57,405 nt of DNA from Fimbriimonas sp. (lineage in GTDB: Bacteria; Armatimonadota; Fimbriimonadia; Fimbriimonadales; Fimbriimonadaceae): contig JARLGV010000001.1 in assembly GCA_031292555.1 (NCBI GenBank), positions 1-57,405 of the forward strand, given 5' to 3'. Under the pieces are notes generated by a model. It saw only the letters and a list, made by a program, of their open reading frames with translations. It had not been told where the DNA came from and ran no database searches. Shown piece by piece: positions 37,228 to 45,853 of this stretch (positions are counted from its first letter, which is position 1; every line of letters begins with the position of its first letter). Position numbers and translations under genes: made by a program.

Positions 37228-37345
37228 TTAGGTCGAATTCGGTCACATGGCCGGAACGGGGGAACCACCCGAATGGAGCAAATGCGCACTCCGCGCAGAG
37301 GACAGTCTAGGTCCGAGCCCTTCAGCTAACCTCGCAGACAGACAA
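37228..37345 (+). promoter_or_regulatory. Cyclic di-AMP riboswitch (ydaO/yuaA type)
   Basis: The plus strand carries the conserved blocks of the ydaO class in the right order. First comes GTCGAATTCGG (compare the GAAUCCG after P1), then GGCCGGAACGGGGGAACCA (37249-37267; compare CGGRGGAACC). A variable arm follows, then GGTCCGAGCCCTTCAGCTAACCTCG (37310-37334), nearly identical to the class-defining CCGAACCCGUCAGCUAACCUCG. A short P1 (GTC with GAC) closes the fold. The class binds two c-di-AMP molecules and usually turns genes off. It is known from cell-wall hydrolase, potassium and osmolyte transport genes, none of which follow here. The identification rests on recalled consensus, not a covariance search. 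Confidence 0.8.
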
Positions 37346-37353
37346 AGATTGAG

Positions 37354-37440
37354 GAATGTCGGCTTCGGATCGGCGAAGCCGGCCCCTCCCGTGAGATCAC
37401 TCATCGGAGGTGAGTCTGTGATTAATGAATGTCGGCTCCG
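37354..37440 (+). promoter_or_regulatory. Probable riboswitch expression platform with Shine-Dalgarno sequestration
   Basis: An 8-bp hairpin CGGCTTCG/CGAAGCCG (37360-37367, 37374-37381) is followed by CCTCC (37385-37389). CCTCC can pair with the Shine-Dalgarno GGAGG (37406-37410) of the next gene. A competing ACTCA...TGAGT hairpin would put the Shine-Dalgarno in a loop. A 13/14 direct repeat (GAATGTCGGCTYCG at 37354 and 37427) gives CGAAGCCG two alternative partners, the usual design of a switch. Confidence 0.5.
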
Positions 37441-37771
37441 CAGAGAGCTGAACACTCTGCGTGTGGGCGTCGGATCGCCCATGATGAAGGCCAGGTCGTT
37501 TGTTCGCTACGCTCGACGCGTCGAAGATGGCCAAGCCCGTCTCATTTCTCTGAGCGCCGCTTTCTTTCGCGCTGGAGACGAGAGTAAGGGTGCATTTTTT
37601 CTCGAGGCTGCTCGGAGACTGCTCCGAATGGGACGAGAAGCCAGGAACTGCGCTCGAGTGGCGCTCCATGCCCGACCACTGGCATACGGATACGATCAAA
37701 GGCAGCGGCCAGCCGCTAGTTGGACGCTAAACGACTTGAGACTCACGAGTACAGGGGAAGGACGATCATGA
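37418..37771 (+). CDS. Orphan small protein under the riboswitch (gene 1)
   Basis: 117 residues from the GTG at 37418, chosen because ATCGGAGGTGAG lies 5-7 bases before it; ATGs at 37481 and 37484 are alternatives. The sequence is basic and helical: MINECRLRRELNTLRVG, then KARSFVRYARRVEDGQARLI and FFLEAARRLLRMGREARN, with no signal or membrane segment. The open frame runs back through the riboswitch to 37247, but that part is non-coding. Its TGA overlaps the next ATG as ATGA, which supports real translation. No family is recognised. The N-terminal part could be an artefact if the ATG at 37481 is used. Confidence 0.5.
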   Translation: MINECRLRRELNTLRVGVGSPMMKARSFVRYARRVEDGQARLISLSAAFFRAGDESKGAFFLEAARRLLRMGREARNCARVALHARPLAYGYDQRQRPAASWTLNDLRLTSTGEGRS

Positions 37772-38091
37772 ATCCGATAGGACGATTCGAGACGCTGATG
37801 GAGCGAGCCTGCAAGGCCGAGATACCGCTGCAGGAAAAGTCGAGGCAACTTAGGAGCATTGGAAGCGCGATCGATCACTATCTCGAGCGCATCGACGAAG
37901 CGATCCGGATTCCCCACGACAAACATTCTGAGTGGCAGCGGCTAAAGCTTGAGCGAGCAAAGGCATACCTTGCCCAGCTTGCCGAGGATAGCCGCAAGTT
38001 GGCAGAAGGATGCCTCGCCGCGACTGAACTGGCAAGTGTTCTGAAGGCTACGGCCACTGTGCCGGTGAGCCGTGGCCAGTCTCATAGGTAA
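37768..38091 (+). CDS. Orphan small helical protein under the riboswitch (gene 2)
   Basis: 107 residues from the ATG at 37768, preceded by GGGGAAGGAC. The sequence is almost wholly helical and heptad-like (MNPIGRFETLMERACKAEIP, SAIDHYLERIDEAIRIPHDK and LKLERAKAYLAQLAEDSRKL), suggesting a coiled-coil or helical bundle. It has no signal peptide. It is coupled to gene 1 by an ATGA overlap. If the two are co-expressed, both are under the upstream c-di-AMP riboswitch. Family and function are unknown. It is followed by 74 bases and then the convergent PLP decarboxylase gene. Confidence 0.6.
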   Translation: MNPIGRFETLMERACKAEIPLQEKSRQLRSIGSAIDHYLERIDEAIRIPHDKHSEWQRLKLERAKAYLAQLAEDSRKLAEGCLAATELASVLKATATVPVSRGQSHR

Positions 38092-38165
38092 TGGGTCGAG
38101 ATCGTTCACATCCTTCGGAAGCACCGCCTCCGAATATGCGGCGACATTCGACGGTTCGCCGTGGC

Positions 38166-39608
38166 CTACGCGATTGTTACGGTGGAGTGCCGTACCCGTC
38201 GCCAAGCCTGGATAATTGCCTCGGCTGAGAGACGGGCGTCCTCCTCCTGCGTACCGAATCCAATGACGGACAAACGCATGACCCAGACGCCTTTCCACTT
38301 TGCCCCTCCCGCGAACAGCACACCTTCGTCTTGGACGGCCGCAATCGTCTGAAGTGTCAGTTGGTCGCCACGTTCACTCGTTTCGTTGACGCCGAATCTG
38401 ACTGCGACCTGGTTCAATACCACGTCGTTCATGACTGCGATTCCGGGTTCGCCCGCCACGGCTTCGGCTATGGTACGAGCGAGGCGGCAATGACGCTCGA
38501 CCATGTCGGCAATCCCCGTTCTGCCAAGGTGCTTGAGCATCGCCCAAGTCGAGAATCCGCGCGCACGGCGTGACAGCTCCGGCACGTAGTGCGACGGATC
38601 CCGCTCGCCATCAGAAACCGAGGGCAGGTAGCTCGCTGCGATCGTCATGGCCCGTCGGTGCGCGTCCGGATCGCGCACGATGGCGTAGCCGCAGTCGTAG
38701 GGGGTTTGCAGCCACTTGTGACCGTCCGTCGCCCAAGAATCGGCGCCCTCCAGTCCCTCCGCAAGCGAGCTGCGATCAGGGCACGCACGAGCCCAGAGTC
38801 CAAATGCGCCATCAATATGGAGCCAGCAGTTGCGGTGGGTTCGGGACGACGCCACGATCGCAGGAAACGGGTCGAACGCGCCGGTGTTGATCTGGCCCGC
38901 TTGAGCGATCGCTATCACAACTTCGTCGGATTGGGCATCGGCGATCGCTGCTGCGAAGGCATCGGCAAGTATGGCGCCGTTCGAGTCGGTCGGCACGCGA
39001 GTTACCCGGTCCTGGCCGAGACCGAGATATTGAAGAGCAGAGAACACGGTGGAGTGAGCGTCTTCGCCAAGGATCACCCTGATTGGCGGAGCCCCGAAAA
39101 GTCCGTTCCGTTCGACATCCCACCCAACACGCCGCAATACTTCGCCGCGCGCAGCCGCGAGACACACGAAGTTCGCCATCGTGCATCCGGTCACGAGCCC
39201 GATCGAGGCATCGTCGGGCAATCTCAGGATATCGAGCAGCCACCGAGCCGACACGGCTTCCGCTGCCGACGCGGCTGGCGCCGCCGAGTGGTTGCCAGCA
39301 TTTTGCCCCCATGCCGAAGTAAGCCAATCGGCCGCCACTCCGACGTCGTGCGAACTGCCGATGACCCAACCGAAGAAACGGCGGCCGGTCATCGCATGAA
39401 GGCCCGGCTCGGCTAGCCGAACCAGGCCTTCAACCACGTCAGAACCGCCGCATCCGATCTCGGGAGTTGGCTCATCGAAGGTCGCCAAGGCCTCGCCATA
39501 GGTTTGACTCGGGCGTTGCAGGCCAGTATCGATGTCGTGCCTGAAACGAACGGCATGTTCGGTGGCTTGAGTCCAGATTGCTGTAACGTCGTCGGTGCTT
39601 TCACCCAT
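38166..39608 (-). CDS. Pyridoxal-phosphate-dependent decarboxylase (group II, aromatic-L-amino-acid/glutamate type)
   Basis: 480 residues. The PLP lysine is in DSWATDGHKWLQTPYDCGYA. His in EDAHSTVFSAL stacks on the cofactor, and Asp in WLHIDGAFGLWA contacts the pyridine nitrogen. LVTGCTMANFVCLAAARGEVL matches the glycine-rich cofactor region. This places it with the DOPA/tryptophan/glutamate decarboxylase group. The amino acid substrate is not evident, and some members are aldehyde synthases. The length fits the family, and it should be cytoplasmic. It precedes no obvious amine transporter. Confidence 0.93.
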   Translation of the reverse strand: MGESTDDVTAIWTQATEHAVRFRHDIDTGLQRPSQTYGEALATFDEPTPEIGCGGSDVVEGLVRLAEPGLHAMTGRRFFGWVIGSSHDVGVAADWLTSAWGQNAGNHSAAPAASAAEAVSARWLLDILRLPDDASIGLVTGCTMANFVCLAAARGEVLRRVGWDVERNGLFGAPPIRVILGEDAHSTVFSALQYLGLGQDRVTRVPTDSNGAILADAFAAAIADAQSDEVVIAIAQAGQINTGAFDPFPAIVASSRTHRNCWLHIDGAFGLWARACPDRSSLAEGLEGADSWATDGHKWLQTPYDCGYAIVRDPDAHRRAMTIAASYLPSVSDGERDPSHYVPELSRRARGFSTWAMLKHLGRTGIADMVERHCRLARTIAEAVAGEPGIAVMNDVVLNQVAVRFGVNETSERGDQLTLQTIAAVQDEGVLFAGGAKWKGVWVMRLSVIGFGTQEEDARLSAEAIIQAWRRVRHSTVTIA

Positions 39609-39667
39609 AGTGATGACGCCGAGTTTACACTTGTCCCTTCCACTTCTCTAGGCACAGTGGAAGTCGT

Positions 39668-42667
39668 CTAGGTGATAGTCAGTCCGGTACTTTGCGTCAT
39701 CCCGCCGGCAGTAGCGGCGATCGTTACAACCGTCGTAGAACTGACCGACTTAGTGTCGATCGAAAAGGTAGCCGAACTGCTTCCTGCCGCGATCTTGACA
39801 GTCCTTGGGGCGGTCGCGGAGTTCTTGTTGCTGCTTAGCACGACGACAACCCCGCTGGGCCCGGCAGGACCGTTCAACGCAACGATGCCGGTCGCTTTCG
39901 AACCACCCTTAACCGTGGTTGGACTAACAGTAACCGACCTAAGGCTCGGCGGCATCAGCGTAATTTGTGTCGACTTGGTCGTTATGCCGTCCGAAGCAGT
40001 CACCGTGACCTTCATCCTCGCATCCACCGGCTTTGAGGTCATCTCGAATGTGGCGTAAGTCTCACCAGAAAGCAAGAACACATCGGCTGGGACAGAAATG
40101 AATGAACTCCCGCCGACCAGCGTGATTGCCGAACCAACGGGGCCGGCCGGAGCAACGATCGCGACCGTGCCCTTTAGGCTCTGACCTCCTAGGACCGATG
40201 CTGCGTTCAGGCTCACCGCCTTGATACTCGGCGTCAGAATCGTCAACTTGGCAACTTTTGACGAGGGACCGACCGATGCCGTAATTGGAATGACGGTCGG
40301 CGTGTACTCCCATGGAGTCCTGACCGTGAAGCTGACTGACTTCTTGCCGGATGGCACTATGATCGTTGATGGAAGCGTGAGTTGAAATCCGGATTCGAGG
40401 CCAACGGTTACTCCCCCCGAAGGGGCAGCCTTGCTCAATGTCACCGTACAGGTAGTAGATTTTCCTTGCTGAACCCATGCCGGATTGAGCATGAATCCCG
40501 TCAAGACGTCCGAAGTCAAAGGCGGAAGCTGAGCGACCTCAAGACCGGCATCAGGCTTGGAATAGACAACCGACTTGCCATCCTGCGACAGAGCGAAGTA
40601 CCCATATGCCCCGACACTGTAATAGCCAAGCACTTTGAATTGGGCCGCATCGAATACTTGGATCTCGCCTGGTCCGCCCGAACTCGATACAAAGAGCATT
40701 TTGCCGTCAGGCGCGTACGTCACCGAGAAGGCAGCATTGGTGCCGCTTTGCAGTGGTAGGTTGGAGAGCCGCTGCTTGCTCGCGACGCTCCATACTTCCA
40801 GTCCAGCGGAAGATAATGAACCTGCCGAATATGCTTCCTGCCCGGCAACGGCTATCTGCTTACCGTCAGGTGAAAAGGCAATGCCATGAACGTAGCTCTC
40901 CCCGGTTGCCAAATTGGCTAAGAGGTTTCCGCTGGCGACGTCCCAGAGCTCCACTACTCCGTGCGGCAATTGACCAACCACGTCCGGCTCAAGCGAACCG
41001 CCGTCCGCAAGGCTTCTCCCGTCGGCCGAGAATTGAATGCCGGCAAAGCCGACACTAATGGCCGGCGCGAGCTTCTTGACCTGGACGCCAGTTGCCGGAT
41101 CCCAGATCTCGATAGTGCATGCTCCACTCGCGTCGAACCCCCCAATCGCCAACCGCTTCCCGTCCGGCGAGAAAGCAATCAGTCCTTCCGAAACGACGCC
41201 GGTCTTCAACGTTAGGGCCAAACTGTACGACGGAACATTCCAGAGGTCGATAACGCCGTCCGTTCCGTTCACACCGGCAATGGCAAGCGCGTGCCCGTCA
41301 GGAGAAAACGAATTGGCAAACGACGTGCTGCCGACCGAAGTGGGGAGGGCCGCAGCCAAAGTGCCCGTGTCGGCGTTCCATACGTTGAAGTACTTTTTGA
41401 GAACGCCGGTGGATGTCCCAACCTGGTCGATGCCTCCCCCGGCAACAAGCATCCCGCCCGGCGAGAAGGTCGGCGATCCGCCACTGACCGGTCCCCAAAG
41501 GTAGCCCTTTCCTGTAATGTTCGAGGATTGCAGCGATGCGTCCGAAACCCGCCAAATGTCGAAGAACCCAGTCATTGGCTCGTACGACCCATAGGCCCCG
41601 CCATAGTAGCCGTAGTTCGAACCGGCAACCTCAAGGCTCACGCCATCGGGCGAGAATTCAACCGAATTCACGGTCCAGCCAACCGTTTCCAACGGAATTA
41701 CGCTCGGACCGTTCGTAAGATCCCAGAGCTCTACGGCGCCGGAGCTCAGATAGGAGCCTTCATAGGGCGATTGATTTGCTCCCGCAACGACGAGTCGACG
41801 CCCGTCGGGTGAGAACGCGACCGAAGACACAACGGATTTGATGCCGGAGTTCAGCACGTCAAGGACAGCACCCGACGCGACCGTCCACATCTGGAGCATG
41901 CTTCCGGAAGGGCCGCTACCTCCCCCTGCAAGAGAATTGCCGTCTGGAGAGAATGCCACCGAATTGACCGTCGTTGCCTGACCGACTCCAATGTTTTCGA
42001 ACAAAGAACCGGCCGGAGCATTCCACACCTCCAAGACGCCGATCGACGCACTCGTTCCGCCAACCGCAAGTTTCTTCCCGTCAGGCGAAAAGGCGACCGA
42101 ATCCACGATTGAGGCAGTCGTCGCGAGGGAGACAGAACGTACCTCGGTCGACACGTTCCACTCCTCAGCGACTCCGGTAAGTGAATTGGCGTTCAGGTCG
42201 CCGGCAGCCCCGCCAACGGCCAGTATCAGTCCATTCGATGAGAAAGCAACCGAATTCACCAAGACCGCATTCGATGCCAAGCTTGCGACCAGATGCCCCG
42301 ACCTGTAATTCCAAAGTTCGAGAACGCTTCCGCCGTTATACGACCTCCCACCAATCGCAAGCGTGTGTCCATCGGGTGAGAAGGCAACCGAGTTGACGTT
42401 GGCGACTCCGGTTGGCAGACCTCGAAACGGTAACCGGGTCGAAGCAGAGTAGAGGCAAAGGCCGTTGTCCCCGCCGACCGCCAGAAGGGTCTCATCGGGC
42501 GAGTACGCAACGCTCGAAACGTTTACGATCGGCGAAAACGACCATTGGTTCGGCAACCATGCCTGGGCTTCCGCCAAGTGGGAGCCAATCACTATGCAAA
42601 ACATCGCGAAAGAAGTCGCCAAGGCCCTGAACCTCCGAGCGTTGCCTATCAGGGCATTGTTGTGCAT
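39668..42667 (-). CDS. Secreted WD40-repeat protein with C-terminal Ig-like modules
   Basis: 999 residues. The signal peptide is near residues 14-34 (ALATSFAMFCIVIGSHLAEA). Residues ~45-740 hold a long run of WD40-like blades, each with a variant of 'VNSVAFSPDGKKLAVGG' followed by 'EVWN/ELWD', enough for about two propellers. From ~750 on there are three Ig-like modules of about 85 residues, starting near ISVTLSKAAPSGGVTVGLES, IKAVSLNAASVLGGQSLKG and RSVTVSPTTVKGGSKATG. No enzyme domain is seen. It should be extracellular or surface-attached, perhaps for binding or adhesion. Confidence 0.9.
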   Translation of the reverse strand: MHNNALIGNARRFRALATSFAMFCIVIGSHLAEAQAWLPNQWSFSPIVNVSSVAYSPDETLLAVGGDNGLCLYSASTRLPFRGLPTGVANVNSVAFSPDGHTLAIGGRSYNGGSVLELWNYRSGHLVASLASNAVLVNSVAFSSNGLILAVGGAAGDLNANSLTGVAEEWNVSTEVRSVSLATTASIVDSVAFSPDGKKLAVGGTSASIGVLEVWNAPAGSLFENIGVGQATTVNSVAFSPDGNSLAGGGSGPSGSMLQMWTVASGAVLDVLNSGIKSVVSSVAFSPDGRRLVVAGANQSPYEGSYLSSGAVELWDLTNGPSVIPLETVGWTVNSVEFSPDGVSLEVAGSNYGYYGGAYGSYEPMTGFFDIWRVSDASLQSSNITGKGYLWGPVSGGSPTFSPGGMLVAGGGIDQVGTSTGVLKKYFNVWNADTGTLAAALPTSVGSTSFANSFSPDGHALAIAGVNGTDGVIDLWNVPSYSLALTLKTGVVSEGLIAFSPDGKRLAIGGFDASGACTIEIWDPATGVQVKKLAPAISVGFAGIQFSADGRSLADGGSLEPDVVGQLPHGVVELWDVASGNLLANLATGESYVHGIAFSPDGKQIAVAGQEAYSAGSLSSAGLEVWSVASKQRLSNLPLQSGTNAAFSVTYAPDGKMLFVSSSGGPGEIQVFDAAQFKVLGYYSVGAYGYFALSQDGKSVVYSKPDAGLEVAQLPPLTSDVLTGFMLNPAWVQQGKSTTCTVTLSKAAPSGGVTVGLESGFQLTLPSTIIVPSGKKSVSFTVRTPWEYTPTVIPITASVGPSSKVAKLTILTPSIKAVSLNAASVLGGQSLKGTVAIVAPAGPVGSAITLVGGSSFISVPADVFLLSGETYATFEMTSKPVDARMKVTVTASDGITTKSTQITLMPPSLRSVTVSPTTVKGGSKATGIVALNGPAGPSGVVVVLSSNKNSATAPRTVKIAAGSSSATFSIDTKSVSSTTVVTIAATAGGMTQSTGLTIT

Positions 42668-42710
42668 TCACCGTATTCTACGACGACTCGGGCGGCGCCC
42701 GTCGCTCGCC

Positions 42711-43790
42711 CTAGTTCAACCACGGTTCGAGAGTCGCAAGAAACGGCGGCCAAGCTGAGAGCTGAGAGGCGTTAACGGCTCCCCAGGTGGAACTGAGCGC
42801 GCCAACGATCCGCCATTGGTTCATCGTCTGGGCGTCGCTACTGAACGTGCTAGCCGCATTGGCATCGTTCCAAGTGCATGGCCAGACCGAAAACCCGTGG
42901 CTCAGGAAGATACCGAGTGAGGGATAAGAGTCTCGATACTCGTAGTGCCAGTCGCACAACAGAATGCCCTTCGGAACTAAATCGATAGCCGGGTCGGTCC
43001 CGTTTGCCGACGCCTCCCACTCGCCATAGCCTGTCAACGATGCGTTGAGCAAACGGTCCGACCACATCAGCATCTGAACGCGATGGAGAAGCAGATGGTA
43101 GTAAAGGCTCTTCACTTGCTTGGCAAACAGCAAAGCCGGATCGAGGCCATGGCAACGCGTGCAAAATGGCGAGCCGATGATAAACACCTCATCCAACCCG
43201 CAATGGAACGACGACGCCTGAAATGCATCGACCAACTCATCGATCAGCGGGTAGACGATCGTGGGCAGATCCGGGTGTAACGGGCACCAGCTTCGACAGT
43301 ATATGCCCTGGTTATTAGGATACTGTCCTGGCGTCTCATCGAGTTCGGGATGCCTCGTCAAAAGCGCCCCGGTGGCGCTTGCCCAACTCTGGTGCCCCAG
43401 GCAGTCGATCTCCGGAATGACGTTGACTCCGACTCGCCGGCATGTCGCCGAGAACCTACGGGCCCCTGCAAGCGTTACGCCCGACGGGTCGAACATCTCC
43501 GGCCGACGACGGAACTGGTAGTTGTAGTCGACCTCGACGACAATCGTATTCAGTCCTTTGGCTGCGAGCACCGGGATTTGGGCCCTTAGTGCTTCTAGGT
43601 CCTTCTCTCCGCCGATCAGCATGTGGGCGCCTCGAAGGACTTTGCCTTTATGCCGGCCCATCGGCTCGTTCTTAGTCAGGCCCTGTTGCCCACGCCTCGC
43701 TGCGGCCGTCGCCGCCTGGCACAAACCCAGACCAAGGACGCAGATCGCCGTTCCTGCGATGATCGTATTCCGCAAGCTCGAATCCACCAT
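42711..43790 (-). CDS. Secreted GH20-like (beta-N-acetylhexosaminidase-like) protein
   Basis: 359 residues with a signal peptide (IIAGTAICVLGLGLCQAATA). The barrel starts RGAHMLIGGEKDLEALRAQIPVLAAKGLNTIVVEVDYNYQFRRRPE. It includes VNVIPEIDCLGHQSWA (compare the 'P E I D . P G H' of GH20) and FHCGLDEVFIIG, which supplies an Asp-Glu pair like the GH20 catalytic DE. Cysteines in SPFCTRCHGLDP could bind metal or form a disulphide. The preceding beta domain of classical GH20 enzymes is absent and the protein is short, so activity is likely but not certain. Confidence 0.82.
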   Translation of the reverse strand: MVDSSLRNTIIAGTAICVLGLGLCQAATAAARRGQQGLTKNEPMGRHKGKVLRGAHMLIGGEKDLEALRAQIPVLAAKGLNTIVVEVDYNYQFRRRPEMFDPSGVTLAGARRFSATCRRVGVNVIPEIDCLGHQSWASATGALLTRHPELDETPGQYPNNQGIYCRSWCPLHPDLPTIVYPLIDELVDAFQASSFHCGLDEVFIIGSPFCTRCHGLDPALLFAKQVKSLYYHLLLHRVQMLMWSDRLLNASLTGYGEWEASANGTDPAIDLVPKGILLCDWHYEYRDSYPSLGIFLSHGFSVWPCTWNDANAASTFSSDAQTMNQWRIVGALSSTWGAVNASQLSAWPPFLATLEPWLN

Positions 43791-43874
43791 CGTGTCGAGA
43801 TGATATCACCTAGCGCGCTGAGCCACTGAGAGACGGCCCACCAAGGAGTGAACCGCGTCCTATTGCTCGTAGTT

Positions 43875-44423
43875 CTACGGTGTGTCGATGAGCGAGGTCC
43901 GGCGATGCTCGAGGAGTTCGATCATCGCTCCAAAGCGGGCGCGGCCGTCGAAATAGGCGTACTGCCCTTCCCCCATGTCGCCTCTCTGGATCATTGGAAC
44001 CGATTGCATCTCAAGAGCATCCTTGTCCGCCCTCATGTTCTCGGTCCAAAACGCCAGATGGTGGACAGTCTCGCCCCCTTCTCGGAGCCCTTCCGCCCAT
44101 GCCGAGTCGTCCCCGATCGGCTGAATCAACTCCAGTTGGACCCCACCAAGATCGAAGAATGCCAACAATGCTCGGGCGTTACTGGGTGCGCCACGGTAGG
44201 TCATTGCCACTTCGCTTCCTGGCTCGGTCTCGATGATGTTGGGCCTGGGTTGGCCCAGAAGGGCGGAGTAGTGTTCGATAGCGCGTTCGATATCCTGAAC
44301 CGCGATGGCAACTTGGGCGATCTTGTGATTACTCAGGGGCGGCACGGTCACTTCGTTCGTTGAAGCATCCACGATCAAAATTCTACCTACCAGCCCGGTC
44401 GGACGCCGGGCCTCAACATACAT
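43875..44423 (-). CDS. VOC superfamily (glyoxalase-like) protein
   Basis: About 182 residues from an ATG at 44423 (MYVEARRPTG). The frame is open back to 44564, so the start is uncertain; a GTG about 20 codons further in is another option. The core is a vicinal oxygen chelate domain: KIAQVAIAVQDIERAIEHYSALLG, then VQLELIQPIGDDSAW, VHHLAFWTENM and FGAMIELLEH. Likely metal ligands are the His of VHHLAFW and the Glu of IELLEH. The pattern resembles methylmalonyl-CoA epimerase-like VOC proteins. It is divergently placed to the AraC-thioredoxin fusion gene. Confidence 0.82.
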   Translation of the reverse strand: MYVEARRPTGLVGRILIVDASTNEVTVPPLSNHKIAQVAIAVQDIERAIEHYSALLGQPRPNIIETEPGSEVAMTYRGAPSNARALLAFFDLGGVQLELIQPIGDDSAWAEGLREGGETVHHLAFWTENMRADKDALEMQSVPMIQRGDMGEGQYAYFDGRARFGAMIELLEHRRTSLIDTP

Positions 44424-44603
44424 CGCACGGTGGTCGATGCTGCAAAGATCCTGGGCGGGCTCTCGTTCCTCGTTGCCCCGGCGACCCACTATTACTTCGG
44501 CTCGAAAGCCGAGTAACTGTGCTGGATGCCGGTAAGCCATACCGAACCTTTGGCTACCCGTCAAAATGGCCAGTTCTCCGACAGCTGATTCGACAAGGCA
44601 CCA

Positions 44604-44626
44604 GTCCCGCTAAAAATAGCAGGGAC
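44604..44626. promoter_or_regulatory. Hairpin in the leader of the AraC-fusion gene
   Basis: GTCCC-GCTA-AAAA-TAGC-A-GGGAC is an interrupted stem of 9 bp with one bulged A. It ends 40 bases before the ATG at 44667. It could be an operator or a leader-RNA structure. Confidence 0.4.
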
Positions 44627-44666
44627 GATCAAAAGTCGGCACCAGAAACCGCCGTATCATAACCGC

Positions 44667-45851
44667 GTGATGGAGACGAGCCGGACGGAAGGGGAGTACT
44701 TAGCAGCGATTTGCAGCGTGCTAGCGTATGTCCAGATTCATCTGGACGACGACTTGACCCCCCATCGGTTGGCTCAAGTGGCATCGTTTTCGGAGCACCA
44801 CTTCCATCGGATCTTTCGGGCGGTCGTGGGCGAATCGGTCATGGATCATGTCCGTCGGCTACGCCTTGAACGAGCTGCTTTCCATCTCAAGACAAGCCGG
44901 AGATCGGTGGCAAGCATCGCGCTCGACGCCGGCTATGGTGCACAGGAAGCGTTTACCCGCACGTTTCAGGCCTACTTTGGCGTGTCACCTCGAACCTACC
45001 GGCAAGCGCACGCCGCTCATCAACTTCCATCGTCCTCGGGAGTGCACTTCTCTCCCAAGGGCTTTACGCCGTTACGACGATCGGTCGATCCAGAAGCTAT
45101 GGACACAGACCTTCTGTGTGCGGCCCATCGAAACTGGCCGGCTGAATTCGAGCACCGATGGGAGGAGTTCCTGAGCTTCGTCACCGGATTCGCCACTCTC
45201 GTTTACCCACCCCGTATGAACGGAACGCATGACCCAGAAATGGAGGAACGTATGACTGATTCACTCTCCGATGCCGACAAGGAGATCGACGCACTCGAAA
45301 ACGAAGTCGAACTCGCGAAGCAGCGTCTCGTCGATGCCCGAAAGCGCCGGCCGAAGGAGCCCATCCAAGACTATGTCTTCACGGACTTCGACGGAAAGCA
45401 GGTTTGCCTCTCCGATCTGTTCGGCGACAAGGACGACCTGATTCTGGTTCACAACATGGGCACCGGTTGTAGCCATTGCACGATGTGGGCAGACGGCTTC
45501 ACGGGCCTCCTGCCTCATCTGCAAGACCGCGCCGCGTTCGTGGTGTGCTCGCCGGACAAGCCGGAAGTCCAAAAGCGGTTCGCCACCAAGCGGAACTGGA
45601 ACTTCCGGATGGTCTCCGGGCACGACAACTCGTTCATTCGAGACATGGGTTTCTGGGCAGATGCCGGCCCCTATCCCGGACCATGGCCGGGCGTATCGAC
45701 ATTCCATCGCGACCGTGACGGCAGTATCCATCGCGTCGCCAAGACTCACTTCAGCCCCAGCGACGACTTTTGCCCCGTATGGGCATTCCTCGATCTGCTC
45801 CCCGAGGGACAGAACGGCTGGGAGCCCAAATACAGCTATACCCAGGATTGA
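44667..45851 (+). CDS. AraC-type regulator fused to a thioredoxin-like (DUF899-related) domain
   Basis: 394 residues. Residues ~10-118 are an AraC/XylS DNA-binding domain (LTPHRLAQVASFSEHHFHRIF and RRSVASIALDAGYGAQEAFTRTFQAYFGVSPRTYR). A linker follows, and residues ~196-394 form a thioredoxin-like domain of the DUF899 type. The latter has DYVFTDFDGKQVCLSDLFG, a redox-like CxxC in GTGCSHCTMW and DDFCPVWAFLDLLP. A GGAGG five bases before the in-frame ATG at 45252 could also give the thioredoxin domain as a separate product. The next gene starts 2 bases after the stop. This arrangement suggests a redox-sensing activator of its own cluster, which is inference. Confidence 0.85.
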   Translation: MMETSRTEGEYLAAICSVLAYVQIHLDDDLTPHRLAQVASFSEHHFHRIFRAVVGESVMDHVRRLRLERAAFHLKTSRRSVASIALDAGYGAQEAFTRTFQAYFGVSPRTYRQAHAAHQLPSSSGVHFSPKGFTPLRRSVDPEAMDTDLLCAAHRNWPAEFEHRWEEFLSFVTGFATLVYPPRMNGTHDPEMEERMTDSLSDADKEIDALENEVELAKQRLVDARKRRPKEPIQDYVFTDFDGKQVCLSDLFGDKDDLILVHNMGTGCSHCTMWADGFTGLLPHLQDRAAFVVCSPDKPEVQKRFATKRNWNFRMVSGHDNSFIRDMGFWADAGPYPGPWPGVSTFHRDRDGSIHRVAKTHFSPSDDFCPVWAFLDLLPEGQNGWEPKYSYTQD

Positions 45852-45853
45852 CC

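Noticed and set aside
37243-37482. A 79-codon minus-strand frame, and the plus-strand frame from 37247 to 37417
   Set aside because: Both simply read through the riboswitch RNA. The plus-strand frame becomes credible only from the GTG at 37418.
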